Shown: in pieces, positions 1 through 11,501 of the stretch
Layout: the number at the start of each line of letters is the position of its first letter
How positions within the stretch are numbered: the stretch's first letter is position 1
Source of the DNA: Kitagawia praeruptora
Taxonomy: Eukaryota > Streptophyta > Magnoliopsida > Apiales > Apiaceae
Assembly (NCBI GenBank): GCA_037693485.1
Contig: CM075348.1
Span: 11,886,501 to 11,950,500 of the forward strand
DNA: 64,000 nt
Direction: 5' to 3'
The notes under the pieces: generated by a model
Seen by the model: the letters and a program-made list of their open reading frames with translations, nothing else
Told to the model about the DNA's origin: nothing
The model's database searches: none
Made by a program: the position numbers and the translations under genes

Positions 1-548
1 AAAAGTAAAAATAAAAATTAATTTGATAAATTGTTTATTTGAATATTTATATTAATTTTTATCAAATAAAATTTTCAAAATAAAATAAAACCATTTAAAA
101 AAGTATTTCCTAGTAATTTTTGACTTTAAATTATTATTTAACTTGAAATTTGTTTTAAACTTATAATACAAACAAATATTTTTAAATTTAATCAAAATAA
201 CTTTAAATCCAGCTTTTAAGCCACGGGCTCATAGTCTAAGAGCATCTCCAACCATAAGAAATCCTTAGCTAAAATTAGATAAAAGATACCATAAATAAAA
301 ATTATAGAGATTATCTAAAAAAAACTTGAACTTCAATGGGTCAAAACTGTTAGCTATAATTTTAGATAATTTCTACAGGTTGGCTATATTTGTCGAACCT
401 CTATATAGCTGTAAGAAATCTGTAAGAAGATTCCACATCATTCATTACCATATTGAAGTGATATATTCTATTTATAACGACCTAAATTATTAATAACATA
501 CTATTTTTAAAATATTCTTACCAATATAGCTAATACCATTGAAGTAAA

Positions 549-1506
549 TGTTAGAAAATGGAGTTTTTAGAGCATAAGTATTTTATGTTCTTGATGTTAA
601 TTCCGGATTTTAACGATTGGAAATTGTTCCTTGATATGGGAACTTAAATTTTCATATATGGGTCTAAGTAATTTTCTTAGTGAAACCCATAGAGAAATAG
701 AGTTGAAGTTAGTAGCTTGAAAGAGCTTGAAAATGAGAATGTGTATTTGTCCCACATTGAAATGAATAAAGGGGGTTGTTGGCTTTATATAGAATCACAC
801 ACATGGGTAGTGTACAACTACTAAGGTGTATGATGGTGCATGGTGTTACTGTGTGCTCCACGCGCGCGCACACACACGCGCGCGCCGCCACCGTTTTGAT
901 TGGAAATCAGCTGTTACAGCCGTTTTGATTATATTAAATCGACCGTTTCGTTTTTATTAAATGGAATGGGGGTTACAATATTAATGAGGGTGATATCAGT
1001 TACACTTAGCCTCTAGTATAAATAGAGACCTAAGCTACTGATTGTGATACACTGAATATACAGACCACACCCTACATTCTCTTCTCTTCTTTACACTCTC
1101 TGTTCTCCTCCTGTTATAGTTTATGTTACTTAGGGTTTTCTGGCGACTGAGATGCTAGTCGAAGTTGAGTATTCTGATTGTTGTGATCACTGTACTCGGA
1201 GCTGTTTTATCCTGGGAGAGGTGTTGCAAGCATCCCAACACAGTTGTAAGTGGGGGCAATTATCTCTTCAAGAGCAGTCAGGACTTCGAGCAAATCCTGA
1301 CGACTCAGCTGTTGTTTTACTTGTTTTACATACTGATATAGCTATGGCTGCTGGTATGTTTTCTGACTTTCCTTTGTTCTTTCAGTTACTGATATGCATG
1401 CTTTTTACCTTCATGTTTTGTTTCGTTAATTGTTTGCTTGGCCTTGGCTTGTTAAATACGATATATAACTGCCTCTATGTTGCTGTTTTAGTAAATATTT
1501 CCAACA
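549..1506 (+). mobile_element. Solo LTR of an LTR retrotransposon (958 bp)
   Basis: It begins TGTTAGAAA and ends TTTCCAACA, so it has the TG...CA form with a 9-bp imperfect inverted end. A 5-bp target duplication GTAAA flanks it at 544-548 and 1507-1511. A TATA box near 1017 followed by a CT-rich stretch fits an LTR promoter and transcript start. No internal coding region is attached, so it is a solo LTR left by LTR-LTR recombination. The lineage cannot be assigned. Open frames at 709-891 and 1152-1577 fall inside or across it and are not taken as genes. Confidence 0.85.
1017..1024 (+). promoter_or_regulatory. TATA box of the solo LTR
   Basis: TATAAATA lies within the LTR, followed about 50 bp later by a CT-rich leader. 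This is the expected layout of an LTR core promoter. Confidence 0.6.
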
Positions 1507-1601
1507 GTAAAATGTCTTACAGATACAACAAATTTTACATAATATCCTACAGATCCAATTTAGCCAACCAATTTTAGCTATTCCCGTTGGAGATGCTCTA
1601 A

Positions 1602-2295
1602 CTAAACTAGCCTATGCACGACGTCTATAAAGCTAAAAGTGTATTGTGATGCAAATCGATCTTGCTATATCGAATATACAAATTTAAAATAGCATCCAAA
1701 TATAAAGAGTGAATGATAAATATAAATTTAAATGATACGTGAGGTGGTGCGATAACATAAGTGATAAAATTTATAATTTATAATTTATCACTTATTCCAA
1801 AATTATTTGAGAATCGATAGTACTTATTATTTTTTAAATTATATTCAATCAAAATTCAAAATTTATGTAATCTATGTATTTCAAATATTAAAAATATCCA
1901 GTTATTTAAATTAATAAAAAAATTATAATATTGGAAAATGCGTGCATTGCACGGGTTTTAAGTTAATCTTCACTTAAAATTTGAATATATTGTTGAGTAA
2001 ATTGCACTTTACTCCCCATATTTTTGGGCATTCTTTTGATTTGGTTACATTGAACTTCGACACTTTACATCCCATACTTCATGTTTTGTTTTAGTTTGCA
2101 CTTTTCTGTTAAAATTTTTTAACTGCTTTAAATTTGATTTTTTTGCCAAAATTTGATAGGGGTATTTTCGGTATTTTAAATTTATTTTCAAAAAAAATAA
2201 AAGTAATATTTTCTTAAATAGAAAATTTAACATTTTTAGCTTAAAAAAGAAATTAATTGGGTATTATTAATTATAATATTATTAATAATATTTTT
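1602..2295. other. AT-rich non-coding stretch with a small hairpin
   Basis: No gene is visible. A hairpin GTGCA-T-TGCAC followed by GGG near 1938-1951 resembles the 3' hairpin of plant Helitrons seen at 50880, but no CTAG end follows it, so it is at most a decayed end. Confidence 0.35.
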
Positions 2296-2925
2296 AAATA
2301 GAATTGTCGTCCTATTTTTTTTAAAAAGTGAAATTTTAGTTTGAAAAAATATAAAAGAAAATGTGGTTTACCTGAAAAGGAAAACTGATTAGTTATTGAA
2401 AAAAAGAGGTAACATGTTTCACAAGAAAAAAAAAATTGATTAGTTATTTATAATTATTATTTTTTACATATTTCAATATTTTGGTTTTAATATTATAATA
2501 TAGATAATATAAATATATATAAGTAAGGGTATTTAGGTAAAAACGTACTAATATATTAGTAAGGGTAATAAAAAATGCGAAGTATCAAAAAACATGTACC
2601 AAAACTTTTAGTGAGTATAAATTTAAATAGAATTGCCCGTATTGTTTTTGAAAAGAAGAAATATTAGTTAGAAAAAATATAAAAGAAAATGTGTTTTATC
2701 TGAAAAAGAATATTGATTAATTATTGAAAAAATGAAAAAGGTAGCATGCTTTAGATGACAAAGGAAATTGATTAGATTTTTATAATTGTATTTTTGTTTA
2801 CATCTTTCAATATTTTAACTATTATAAAACATAGATATAAGCAAAGGTATTCAGCTAAAAACGTATTAATATATTAACAAGGGTTACGAAAAAAGAGGTA
2901 CCAAGTACCAAAAGTTTAACTTTTT
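2296..2925. repeat. Diverged tandem duplication, period about 329 bp
   Basis: Two AT-rich units start at about 2296 and 2625 and share the same block order: AATAGAATTG, ATAAAAGAAAATGTG, TTGATTA, AAAACGTA and a TACCAA-type end. The copies have many small differences. No coding potential. Confidence 0.6.
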
Positions 2926-4060
2926 TTATTATTATAATTTTATAATTACGTGGTTGTGTTCGTTTGGTCGTCAGGAATTATTTCGTTAGATATTAGAAAT
3001 GGACTAGTGAACGAGTTGGATCAGAGTATTGATTTAAAAGACCAGCTAAAACTGTGTTACCAAGTAACTAATTAATGCTATTTTTAATTTAACACATGAT
3101 AAAACAGAAAAAATTAAAGTTGAGAAATTTTTGTTAATTAAAATTAATACAAATATATTTAGACTAAAGTTTAAAATATAATTAAAAAAAACCTTACCAC
3201 ATAAAAGAGTTTCAAGAAAACCTAATTTTTTTTAAAAAATTCATAAAAAATTTTATTTTTAGATTTTACAATAAACATGTTTTTAAAATTTATACTAACA
3301 AAAATCAACACAAATCAATAAATTAGTCCCTCCGTCCTTCGGTTAAAAAAAGTGTAAAATAATGAAGATAAATAAGAAAAGTGAAAAATAAAAAAATAAT
3401 CCGAAAATTCAAAATAAAATAATTTATAGAGAATCTAAATATAATAACCATAAAAAACCTATAATAATTTAATAAATTAAAAGTTACAAAAATATTAAAT
3501 TTCATCAACAACAAAATTTAAAGTAAATTAATAAAGAGTAAAATTAATAAAATATTCATCATCATCAACTTAATTAATTAATTATTATAAGTTAACATAT
3601 TTTCCGTATTAATTTTAGTATATATAAGTACAAAATACATGCATATATTAATTTATTATCATTAAAAATAAAAAACAATTCAAAATGTTAAAAAAACTCT
3701 TTTTGACAGAAAAAATCATAATAAAAAATATATAAAACCAAGATTTATTAGAAATCTAATACAAACTTAAATGGATTTGTAAGAAATCATTAGAAAATTT
3801 ATTGGGATCAAGATTCATGTAATAGGATTTGCTAAATACTAGTAGTATTAAAGTCTAATACTTCTGGTAGACCTGGGAAACCAAGATCTATCCACTTTCG
3901 GTGAGGGCAATCAGTCCTAAGCCTACTCATTGTACTAATCACTAGTATTATATAATAAAGGGATCATGTATTGATTTTACGTGTAATAATTATACTACTG
4001 ATTAAAAACTTCAATAATTTGTAATCTTGATCGTGTTACTTTATTCAGTTTTGAACATTC
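2926..4060. other. AT-rich intergenic region upstream of the pseudokinase gene
   Basis: No gene is visible. At 3327-3337 a single TCCCTCCGTCC motif matches a Stowaway MITE end, but no partner end is found. TATATAATAA near 3949-3960 is about 110 bp before the ATG at 4061 and could be that gene's TATA element. Confidence 0.4.
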
Positions 4061-4672
4061 ATGGCGCCAGCTGAAAGCTCAGATTTAATTGAAGCTGACA
4101 CCATCTATCACCGACACAAAAACATCCTCGATTTGATACCCATCGTACAAAATCAAGAGTTTTCGGTGTTGGTACAACCAGCAAAGTCCTTGAAGTCATT
4201 CTCGTTGTTTCGACATGGCTGCGATGAGAAATTTATTTCTTTCGTCGTTATGGGAATTCTGAAAGCACTAGAGTACATACATACAAGTGAAAATCTTGTG
4301 CATGGAAACATAAATTTGAATAATGTTTTCTTGGACAAAGATTGTAAGGTGAAGCTCGAGTTGCCTATCAGGAAAAATTGTGTAATTGAGGAGCAGAAGA
4401 CTGATATTCGGATGGTTGGAGAAATAGCTTTAGATCTGTTTTATGGAAAATATGGCAAAAAAATTAATATTGTGTGCTTTTCGGGTAACATGAAGAAGGA
4501 GCTTCTGTCGGGATTGGCGATAAGAGATTTCGTAAAGTTTTGTTTAAATCCATTACGCATACCAACACTACGGGAGGTGATAAATCACGAGTTCTTCAAA
4601 AAGTTTGATGAATTTGATCAGTATCAAGAGGACTTGAAGAAATTGCTTCAAAAGAGATTGCGTAAAATATAA
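4061..4672 (+). CDS. STE20-like truncated pseudokinase (203 aa)
   Basis: The protein corresponds to the C-lobe part of a protein kinase. Residues about 58-75 match the E-helix region, with the stretch ILKALEYIH. The catalytic loop appears as VHGNINLNNVFLD instead of HRDxKxxN: the catalytic Asp is lost, but the metal-binding Asn is kept. The DFG motif is absent where KLELP appears. The N-lobe glycine loop and the VAIK lysine are missing, so phosphotransfer is very unlikely. The layout of the E helix and loop resembles plant STE20/BLUS1-like kinases. A close paralogue lies at 44917-45501 on the other strand, roughly two thirds identical by eye. The start was chosen because both copies begin MA and match soon after. 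The fold assignment is reasonably firm; the function is unknown, perhaps scaffold or decoy. Confidence 0.75.
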   Translation: MAPAESSDLIEADTIYHRHKNILDLIPIVQNQEFSVLVQPAKSLKSFSLFRHGCDEKFISFVVMGILKALEYIHTSENLVHGNINLNNVFLDKDCKVKLELPIRKNCVIEEQKTDIRMVGEIALDLFYGKYGKKINIVCFSGNMKKELLSGLAIRDFVKFCLNPLRIPTLREVINHEFFKKFDEFDQYQEDLKKLLQKRLRKI

Positions 4673-5930
4673 AAGGCTCGGTTTGTAGTGGAGTTAAGTT
4701 CTGATTTTAGATTAGTGTTTGACTGTGAGACTCTTTTATTGTCGTAGCATCTGGGTATAACATTGATCATATTCCAGAGCTGTGTCAGGGCTTAAAAGAG
4801 AGTTGTTTTTATGTTTTTGTGTTGGTGCTTAATTTGATGTATATATATATATCTTGATAAGGTTTTAATTGTGAATAGAAATTTTAGTTCAAAGTCTATG
4901 TGTTTGATAAAGTTGTGTGATCTGTTATGTGTAATTGACATCTTGCAGTAACTTATATCTTGCAGTGACTGCAAGCAGCAACTCAGGCTGTTTGATAAAC
5001 GCGTAACTGAACAGTAATTAGGCAACAGCTGATTGAAGTGCCCTAGAAGATGAGGCTCTGCGGCTAGCAACATTAACACAGTTACCAGTTCCTTGTGCCC
5101 TAGAAGATGAGGCTCTGAGGCTAGCAACATTAACCTGCCGTCTTGCACTGTTGGTGACAGTGGTATCCTGAAGAATTTTTCCGCAAAAAGCACATCATCT
5201 GAGGAAAATCAAAATCAGTCAAGTGAAATTCTGTATGTCTGTCTAAAAAAAAAATTGCAAGAAAATCATTCACATATGCAATGACAACCAAACCATGAAT
5301 CTTAAAGAAACAAACAGCAATCGCACAAGTACAGGAGAAGAACCCTTACACTTTGCCATCATCGAATCGTTGTCCTTCAACAGTCCATGCACAATGATCA
5401 CACCACAACTCGATATGCCCGTCCCAAAATCAAAACCAATACAGAAAAAAGGTCGTACGGAGTCCAGCATACTTACTGAGAGCATCATAGCACAGAAACC
5501 AAGTGCACTAAAATTTATAAATTTTGACCAAAGATTAGATTCAAAAACAGACACCACTAAAATTTGTAGAACATTGGATTCATTTGCCATTAAATGTTTA
5601 GCAAAAACCAAGTATTCTGACATCCACTTCAAACAAACTTTCAAATCCTAAAGAATAAAAAGAAGAAGGATGTTTAGACAGATCTTCCATATTGTCAATG
5701 ATAATGAAAGCAACAACCAATGTCTACATGTACATTCTGTCAATCACAACCATTAATCTGTATTACGCTCTAATTCCAAGCCTAAAGAAAAACCACCACA
5801 GGTCTGGCAAATAGCAGAAGAAAGTTTTAGGCATGGATACGGTATCAGTTCCTGAAATCCATATCAGATACGAATACAATCATCTGTTTTATCTCCTGAA
5901 AGTGAACGTGTTTAAGAATTTCATTTTTAG
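4673..5930. other. Non-coding or undetermined region with a 57-bp tandem duplication
   Basis: A near-perfect 57-bp duplication starts at 5041 and 5098 (CCCTAGAAGATGAGGCTCTG in both, then one mismatch). Two overlapping opposite-strand open frames cover 5270-5651 (124 codons minus, 118 codons plus). Neither shows a recognisable domain, and at most one could be real. The minus one is hydrophobic. I leave both unnamed. Confidence 0.4.
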
Positions 5931-6127
5931 GAAAGAATATCGTCTTTACAAATGAAACTATCCACAAAGATGTAGAAAGCTACTACACTCTAATGAAAAA
6001 GTTTCTGAGAAACAGAGTACTCAAGATGATAGAGCAGCTATTGTTCCACAATCCTGATTTCTCTCATGATCTGGTTTATTCAAATGGCATTGAGCAGGTG
6101 GATATTCCTACATGCCGGTTGATGTAG
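5931..6127 (+). pseudogene. Possible terminal exon or gene fragment
   Basis: A TTTTTAG splice-acceptor-like site at 5924-5930 is followed by an open frame of about 65 codons ending TAG at 6125-6127. It contains an amphipathic stretch (YYTLMKKFLRNRVLKMIEQL). Composition is more protein-like than the surroundings. The family is not recognised and no upstream partner exon was found. Confidence 0.35.
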
Positions 6128-6809
6128 TGGGTTCAATGGAAGATCATGATCATCTCCTTTTTTTATGATTATTCTAAATGAGTATTCCCAAGTCCTAACC
6201 TTTGCCTTGTTTAATAAACTGGAATAATATGTGTAGGCATTGCGAAATGCATCCTGCTAACTCCCTCAAAGCCAGATTATGAGCCTTATTTAGCAGCTCT
6301 AGTGTATTATTAACGGAAGGGGCACCCTCCGAGTAAATGCATGAATCATAATGCCCTCAATTTGGCATTGTCATAAAGCAGATGGTTTGCAATTACAGAG
6401 GAATGATTTTTAGAACAAAATATTATTTTTGTGATCAAACTCGACCTGATCAAAGGATTGATATTCATGTTTTCTTTAGAGCTTTAAGTTACAACAGCAA
6501 TTCTCTCTTACAAAATACTTGTCTTGCAGTGATTGATTTAGTTTGTTCGCACAAATTTTAACAAAATTACAACTTATTATTTTGGCATATTCCAAACAGA
6601 CATTTGCCCAAAACTGGTTTCCAGATACTACAATTACTGAATTACACACATAATAAAAATTACAACTTCTAATGAAACCATTTTGCTAAAAAGAAAATAA
6701 AAAAGCGCTAAATTAATTGGTTTTCCAGAGAGTACAATCAGACAAACAACTCCACAAAATTCTTCAAGAACCCTTAATTAAACCAGTCTCAGTTCAATAG
6801 AATTTCTAC

Positions 6810-7331
6810 TCAGAGTACAAAGTGCACCCCTTTATCACTAGGTTCCATACCATATTTCTCCATCTCCTTCTCGAACAAGTCATGAACAGAATCTCGATCA
6901 CCAAAAAACGTCTTGATCCAAGTCAAGTTAACATGGATACCATTGATCTTCATCTTCAACTTCTTGCCACCCTTGTATGTGCTCTCACCCATCGACAGTA
7001 TCTTGCTAACGATACCATCATGTAAATAAGCCAATACATTCAAAGATTCGAGAACTTGAGAGATCTTGGTGTCAGAGTTGAGTTGCTCGTTGCGCTTGAA
7101 AAAGATACGTTTATCGACACATATAGTCTTCATACCGGTTGTTTCTTGTTCAATTCCGAGAAGATTCGACGAAGAATCCACATATCGTTTTCGAGTGTGA
7201 GTGATGAAGGAGATGCGAAGGGCATGGGGGGACTTGCAATTCACGGGGCATGGACCGACAACTTCGAGAGGACGGGTTTTTCGAACTCGGACTTCCAATT
7301 GATATCCACGGCGTTTCACAAACTTAGCCAT
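6810..7331 (-). CDS. Unrecognised plant protein, 173 aa
   Basis: This is a single-exon frame. The N terminus is basic (MAKFVKRRGYQLEVRVRKTR), followed by a Cys-containing segment (GPCPVNC, about residues 27-33). A helical middle (about 92-115) leads into a C-terminal block with KKLKMKINGIHVNLTW and an acidic helix FEKEMEKYG. No signal peptide or membrane segment is evident. On the minus strand a TATATATA box lies about 66 bp before the ATG, a credible core promoter. The flanks are low in transposon signals, and the frame is longer than chance would give in this composition. I do not recognise the family. Confidence 0.55.
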   Translation of the reverse strand: MAKFVKRRGYQLEVRVRKTRPLEVVGPCPVNCKSPHALRISFITHTRKRYVDSSSNLLGIEQETTGMKTICVDKRIFFKRNEQLNSDTKISQVLESLNVLAYLHDGIVSKILSMGESTYKGGKKLKMKINGIHVNLTWIKTFFGDRDSVHDLFEKEMEKYGMEPSDKGVHFVL

Positions 7332-7396
7332 AGCTTAACAGAAGATGTCTTAGAGGTGTTGTATTCCTTAATTTTCCCAGAGAGGCTAGGATTGGA

Positions 7397-7404
7397 TATA
7401 TATA
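7397..7404 (-). promoter_or_regulatory. TATA box upstream of the 173-aa gene
   Basis: TATATATA at this position on the minus strand lies 66 bp upstream of the ATG at 7331, within the usual plant spacing for TATA plus a short leader. Confidence 0.5.
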
Positions 7405-7461
7405 GAGGTGTTGTAACTTGTACTGCTTTTCCGAGAGAGGCTAGGAAAGGAGAGTAAACTT

Positions 7462-8129
7462 GGGCACCAAGGAGGGTAGTTTGGAGTCTTTTGAAAGCTG
7501 TCTAATTAACGGCCTCTCACCTCTGTTCTGTTTTTTAAGGACTAGTTCTGTCAGTGTTAAAAATTGTTTGTTTTGTAATTTGTTTGGGGAATTTCATTTG
7601 TAAAATGAAGTACCGACAAAATATATGGGGTACTTGTTTCATATTTAAAAGATTTAAATTTTTATTGTTATGGATGACAGTATGAGTATTGAAGAACCTA
7701 CTTTCTTAAATTTTAAAATATAATTGCATCCTCCTAAATGGTTAAACTCCAGGATTTGTCTGAATCCGTTCTTGGTTCAGTACCAAAGATCCTATAAAAA
7801 AAGAGAGAAAAATAAATTTAAAATATTAAATTAGATTGTGGCAAAAAAAATATTAAATTAGATAAAAAAATATTATCAAGTACGTGCATTGATATTATGA
7901 TGCTAATTTAACTAATAAAAATATTTGTCACATTATTGATGTCACATTAATTTCCTTTTTTTATCAGGGATGTCACATCATTTTTGAAACATTTTTACTA
8001 TCCAATTTGCTACTTATGACATTACTCTAAAATAAATAATTAATTATAAATTGATTTGAATTATCTGCTATCTCGACTTATATCTAACTCGAAATACGAT
8101 ATATATCATGTAGTCATCCATCCATTATA
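7462..8129. other. AT-rich intergenic region
   Basis: No gene or recognisable element is visible. Poly(A/T)-rich tracts dominate. Confidence 0.4.
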
Positions 8130-8215
8130 TCTATTATTATAGGCCAACATGGGTTTTGTGCCTATTTAGTAAATTACAAATTTGTCCTTATATTTACATT
8201 AATGTTAAAAAAATT

Positions 8216-8290
8216 GTAGTTGGAAGGAATTGAACCCAGGACCTTTCAACAACTGTAAATTTATGTTTACATGTCCAACCACTAGACCAA
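8216..8290 (-). repeat. tRNA-like (SINE-like) patch
   Basis: Read on the minus strand this carries TGGTCTAGTGGTTGGA, which matches a tRNA D-arm/A-box. About 55 nt later comes GGTTCAATTCC, which differs at one position from the B-box consensus GGTTCGANTCC. No complete cloverleaf forms. A second A-box-like copy sits near 8390-8406. The 22 nt at 8216-8237 recur exactly, reverse complemented, at 50451-50472 inside a Helitron. It is probably a tRNA-derived module spread by transposons. Confidence 0.4.
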
Positions 8291-8464
8291 ATCACTTTTT
8301 TGTGAAACATTTAAAACTCATTCACTACGTCATGCTCAAATAACCACCTATTAGCAATATTTATTTTATAACCTTCCAACTGTAACTTTATGTTTACATA
8401 TCCAACCACTAGTCGGGGAGGGAAAATATAGATTGACAAAGATGATGTCGTCAAAGTCAATTAA

Positions 8465-9252
8465 GAAAGGTACTGCGAAAATTGGTCAAAAAAATCAAAG
8501 TGAGGAGGTAGGTGACGAAAAATAAGTAGACGTTTATCTCAAGTAGGTAAACGGACGGAAGTGAAAATAAATCTATAAAAATTTATTACAATATTTCTTT
8601 CTTTTAACAATTATGTCTATATATTAGTCAAATAGCCATAATATGTTTATTATTAAATTGTTACAAAAAAGGATGAATGAAGTGTGTAACATATTTTTAC
8701 TCGATAAGAGTATAATATTTTATTTTAAGTATGAAAGGTACTGAGTGGCCGAAAATTGGTAAAAAAAAATCAAAGTGAGGAGGTAGGTGAAAAATTAAGT
8801 AGAAGTTTATCTCAAGTAGGTAAACAGGCGAAAGTGAAAATAGATCCATAAAAATTTATTACAATATATCTCTCTTTTAAAAATTATGTCTATATATTAG
8901 TCAAATAGCCAGAATATGTTTATTATTAAATTGTTACAAAAATTGATGAATGAAGTGTATAACATATTTTTACTCGATATCAGTATAATATTTTATTTTA
9001 AGTATGAAAGGTACTGAGGTGGCCGAAAATTGGTAAAAAAAAAAAAAATCAAAGTGAGGAGGTAGGTGACCGAAAATTAGTAGAAGTTTATTTCAAGTTG
9101 GTAAACGTGCGGAAGTGAAAATAGGTATATCAAAATTTATTACAATATTTCTCTTTTAACAATTATGTCTATATTAGTCGAATGACCAGAATATGTTTAT
9201 TATTAAATTAATACAAGAAATGATAAATGAGGTGTAAAACATATTTTTACTA
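8465..9252. repeat. Three tandem units of about 270 bp
   Basis: Units start at 8465, 8733 and 9006 (GAAAGGTACTG), giving spacings of 268 and 273 bp. Shared blocks include AAAGTGAGGAGGTAGGTGA, the phrase near TTATCTCAAGTAGGTAAAC, and ACATATTTTTACTCGAT. The third unit is slightly shorter. No coding potential. Confidence 0.85.
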
Positions 9253-9280
9253 AGTCAATTAAAGAAGAAACTTACAACAA

Positions 9281-9538
9281 CTTTTTAAAAATCATTTACT
9301 ACATGCACAAATAATTCGCATGCTCTACTTTATTTATTATTTATTTTGTGATTTAATCAAGTTAAAATTATTAAAATAAATTGTACAGTTGTCTGCCTAT
9401 AATGTTTAGTACAGGTGACTTTTAAAAATCATTTACTACATACACAAATAATACGCATGCTTTACTATATTTAATATTTATTTTGAGATTTAATCAAGTT
9501 AAAATTATCAAAATGAATTGTGTTGTGTTTAGTACAGG
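9281..9538. repeat. Tandem duplication, period 138 bp
   Basis: CTTTT(T)AAAAATCATTTACTAC starts at 9281 and again at 9419. Both units run through GCATGC and TTTAATCAAGTTAAAATTAT to a GTTTAGTACAGG end. Confidence 0.8.
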
Positions 9539-10224
9539 CCAAAATGATTTTTTGACGAGAACTCTTATACTAATTTAAAACATTATTTTGTGATCAATTA
9601 AATAATTTACATGTGAGATATAAACATTGTATTAATTTTTTAATTAAATAAAAGAACTGTAGTTGGGTTAGAAAATGATATTATAAATTAGTTCGTAGAT
9701 TCAATACAAATAATTATGAGATTAAGATATATACCTATATTAATGAAAGATAGATATTTAAAAAGAGAACAATAAATTATATAAAATACACAAATTATAA
9801 TTATCGATTAGTTGAATTTAAGGACTGTAAAAATGATTGAATTTAAAAAGATAAATTCAAAAAATAACTAATTAGATTGTATTTAAAAGAAATTCAAAAT
9901 TATAGGTCACTAAAAGTGTTTTTAAAAAAAGACTACATGTAATGTACGTATACACAATTATATAATTGTTAGTAGTTACTTATGAAGCTTTTATATATAA
10001 TACATAAAAAAAATCATAGATCATGTATTTCATATTAACAATCAATATGTAAAAAATACTATATAAAAGTCGTGTGTTTCTCGATGGATACATCACTATC
10101 AATACCACCATTAACAACACATCGCTAACACCACTACCAGCATCACTACCATACCACCACAATACCGTCACTATCACACAACAACACTAGAATCACGAGC
10201 GAAATCACTAAAACTTTTAATGCA
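9539..10224. other. AT-rich non-coding stretch with a CACCA-type simple repeat
   Basis: No gene is visible. From about 10090 to 10190 imperfect CAC/ATC triplets occur (ACCACCATT, ACACCACTACCAGCATCAC). Confidence 0.4.
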
Positions 10225-11105
10225 ATCACATCAACACCACCCTTTGCACTACCAAAAAAATCAAAATGAAAGCAGAATTACTCTACTTTCAACTTGAATC
10301 ACCAAAAACTGAACCCAAATCACTAAAATTTTAAATGCAAATTACCAAAATTTCTAAAATTTGAAATTCTGATAGTGTTCGGAGGTGCTGGTGTTGATGG
10401 TCGGTAGTAAAGTGGGTGAAAATGACATCGATGGAGCTCTATAAACTCGAAGCTTATGTGAGAGGACAACAAACGAGATGAATGAGCTAGCGGAGTAGGG
10501 TGGTTGGAATTCGATGATAAATGTGTTCGCAAGTTATTTTTAGAGTGTTGGTCGATTTGATGACATGAAGAAATGGTTAAGTGAGGAAGGTGTATAGATG
10601 TATACACACAATGTATACAAGTGGAGAAGAGGTGGTGATGACATTGTTGTATTGTCGAAGATGGTGTAAAAAAATTTTCAAAAATAGTAGAGGTGGAAGG
10701 GTAAAGTTGGAGATGTAGGTTACATTTGAATGTGCACCACCACTTACACCACCAAATTCAAAGCAGAATCAAAGAAAATTCAACTTGAATCACCAAAATT
10801 ATACTAAAAGTTTTGAATAAAAATTACCAAAAATTTCCAAATCTGAAATTTTGATAGTATTCGAAGGAGTTGGTGATGGCATTGATGGTGGTAGAGTGGG
10901 TGAGAACAACATCGACGGGGATTTATAAACTCATTTATATTGTTAGAAGATGAAAAATGGAATGAATAAACTATCGAATGTGGGGTCGGGAATGTGGTTG
11001 GAACTCGGTGATAAAAATGTTCATAAATTATTGCTAGAGTGATGATCGATTTGGTGACACGAATGAATGATTGAGGGGGAATGGTGTATATATGCACGCA
11101 TTATA
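10225..11105. repeat. Diverged direct duplication of about 380-400 bp units
   Basis: Copies at about 10225-10640 and 10730-11105 share a series of blocks: CAACTTGAATCACCAAAA, AAATTACCAAAAATTTC, CTGATAGTGTTCGGAGG/TTGATAGTATTCGAAGG, and the CATCGA(T/C)GG and GGTGTATA phrases. Open minus frames in both copies are paired artefacts of the duplication. Confidence 0.65.
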
Positions 11106-11482
11106 CATTTGAGCATGAGATTAGTTCTCAGTCCTCATTATAATCCTCATTATAATATGAGTTATCAATTGAGCACTTTCCTATATATGTCTATACGTGA
11201 GTCTCCTAAGTCAAGGATAAATTTTTCAAAATACTTATTGTTTTGTCTTTCTAAACTAAATTTTTTAATTTATTTATAAAAATGCATACGAATTCTTAAG
11301 TGTAAGTAAAATATTACGATAATATCTGAAATTCAGGTAAGAAATTCGACTACTATTAATCTTCATAAAATATATATTTGATTAAATATATCACACTAAT
11401 AACATATAATATTTCAAAATTATGAAATTACGAGTCATCTACTTCAAAAATAAAAAAAATGAATTACAAAAATTTAAATGGT

Positions 11483-11501
11483 GCCCGTGCTTTGCACGGG
11501 C
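11483..11501. repeat. Perfect 8-bp-stem hairpin, Helitron-end-like
   Basis: GCCCGTGC-TTT-GCACGGGC forms a perfect hairpin. Helitron 3' ends carry such hairpins just before CTRR. Here CTAT appears about 8 nt downstream instead of CTAG, so this is at best a mutated terminus. A TCTATTATTATA start at 8130, preceded by A, could be its 5' end, but that pairing is speculative. Confidence 0.35.

Larger units (their letters stand above)
240..1598. mobile_element. PIF/Harbinger (Tourist-like) element with a nested solo LTR
   Basis: Terminal inverted repeats GAGCATCTCCAAC (240-252) and GTTGGAGATGCTC (1586-1598) are perfect over 13 bp. A second matching block (TAGCTAAAATT) lies just inside both ends. 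A 3-bp duplication TAA flanks the element (237-239 and 1599-1601), as expected for the PIF/Harbinger group. Without the nested LTR and its 5-bp duplication it would be about 396 bp, a normal Tourist MITE size. No transposase is present, so it is non-autonomous. Confidence 0.85.

Noticed and set aside
709..1577. Two open frames (60 aa minus, 141 aa plus) as genes
   Set aside because: Both fall within or across the solo LTR and its Tourist host and show no domain.
1930..1960. Helitron 3' end
   Set aside because: A hairpin is present but no CTRR terminus follows and no partner 5' end was found.
8216..8290. A true tRNA gene
   Set aside because: A- and B-box-like motifs are present but no acceptor or anticodon stem pairing could be built, so only a tRNA-like repeat is claimed.
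8465..9252. CRISPR-like array
   Set aside because: The units are long contiguous tandem repeats with no constant short repeat and unique spacers, in plant DNA.
10323..11097. Two similar minus-strand proteins (94 and 97 aa)
   Set aside because: Their similarity comes from the underlying DNA duplication, and they have no start context or domain.
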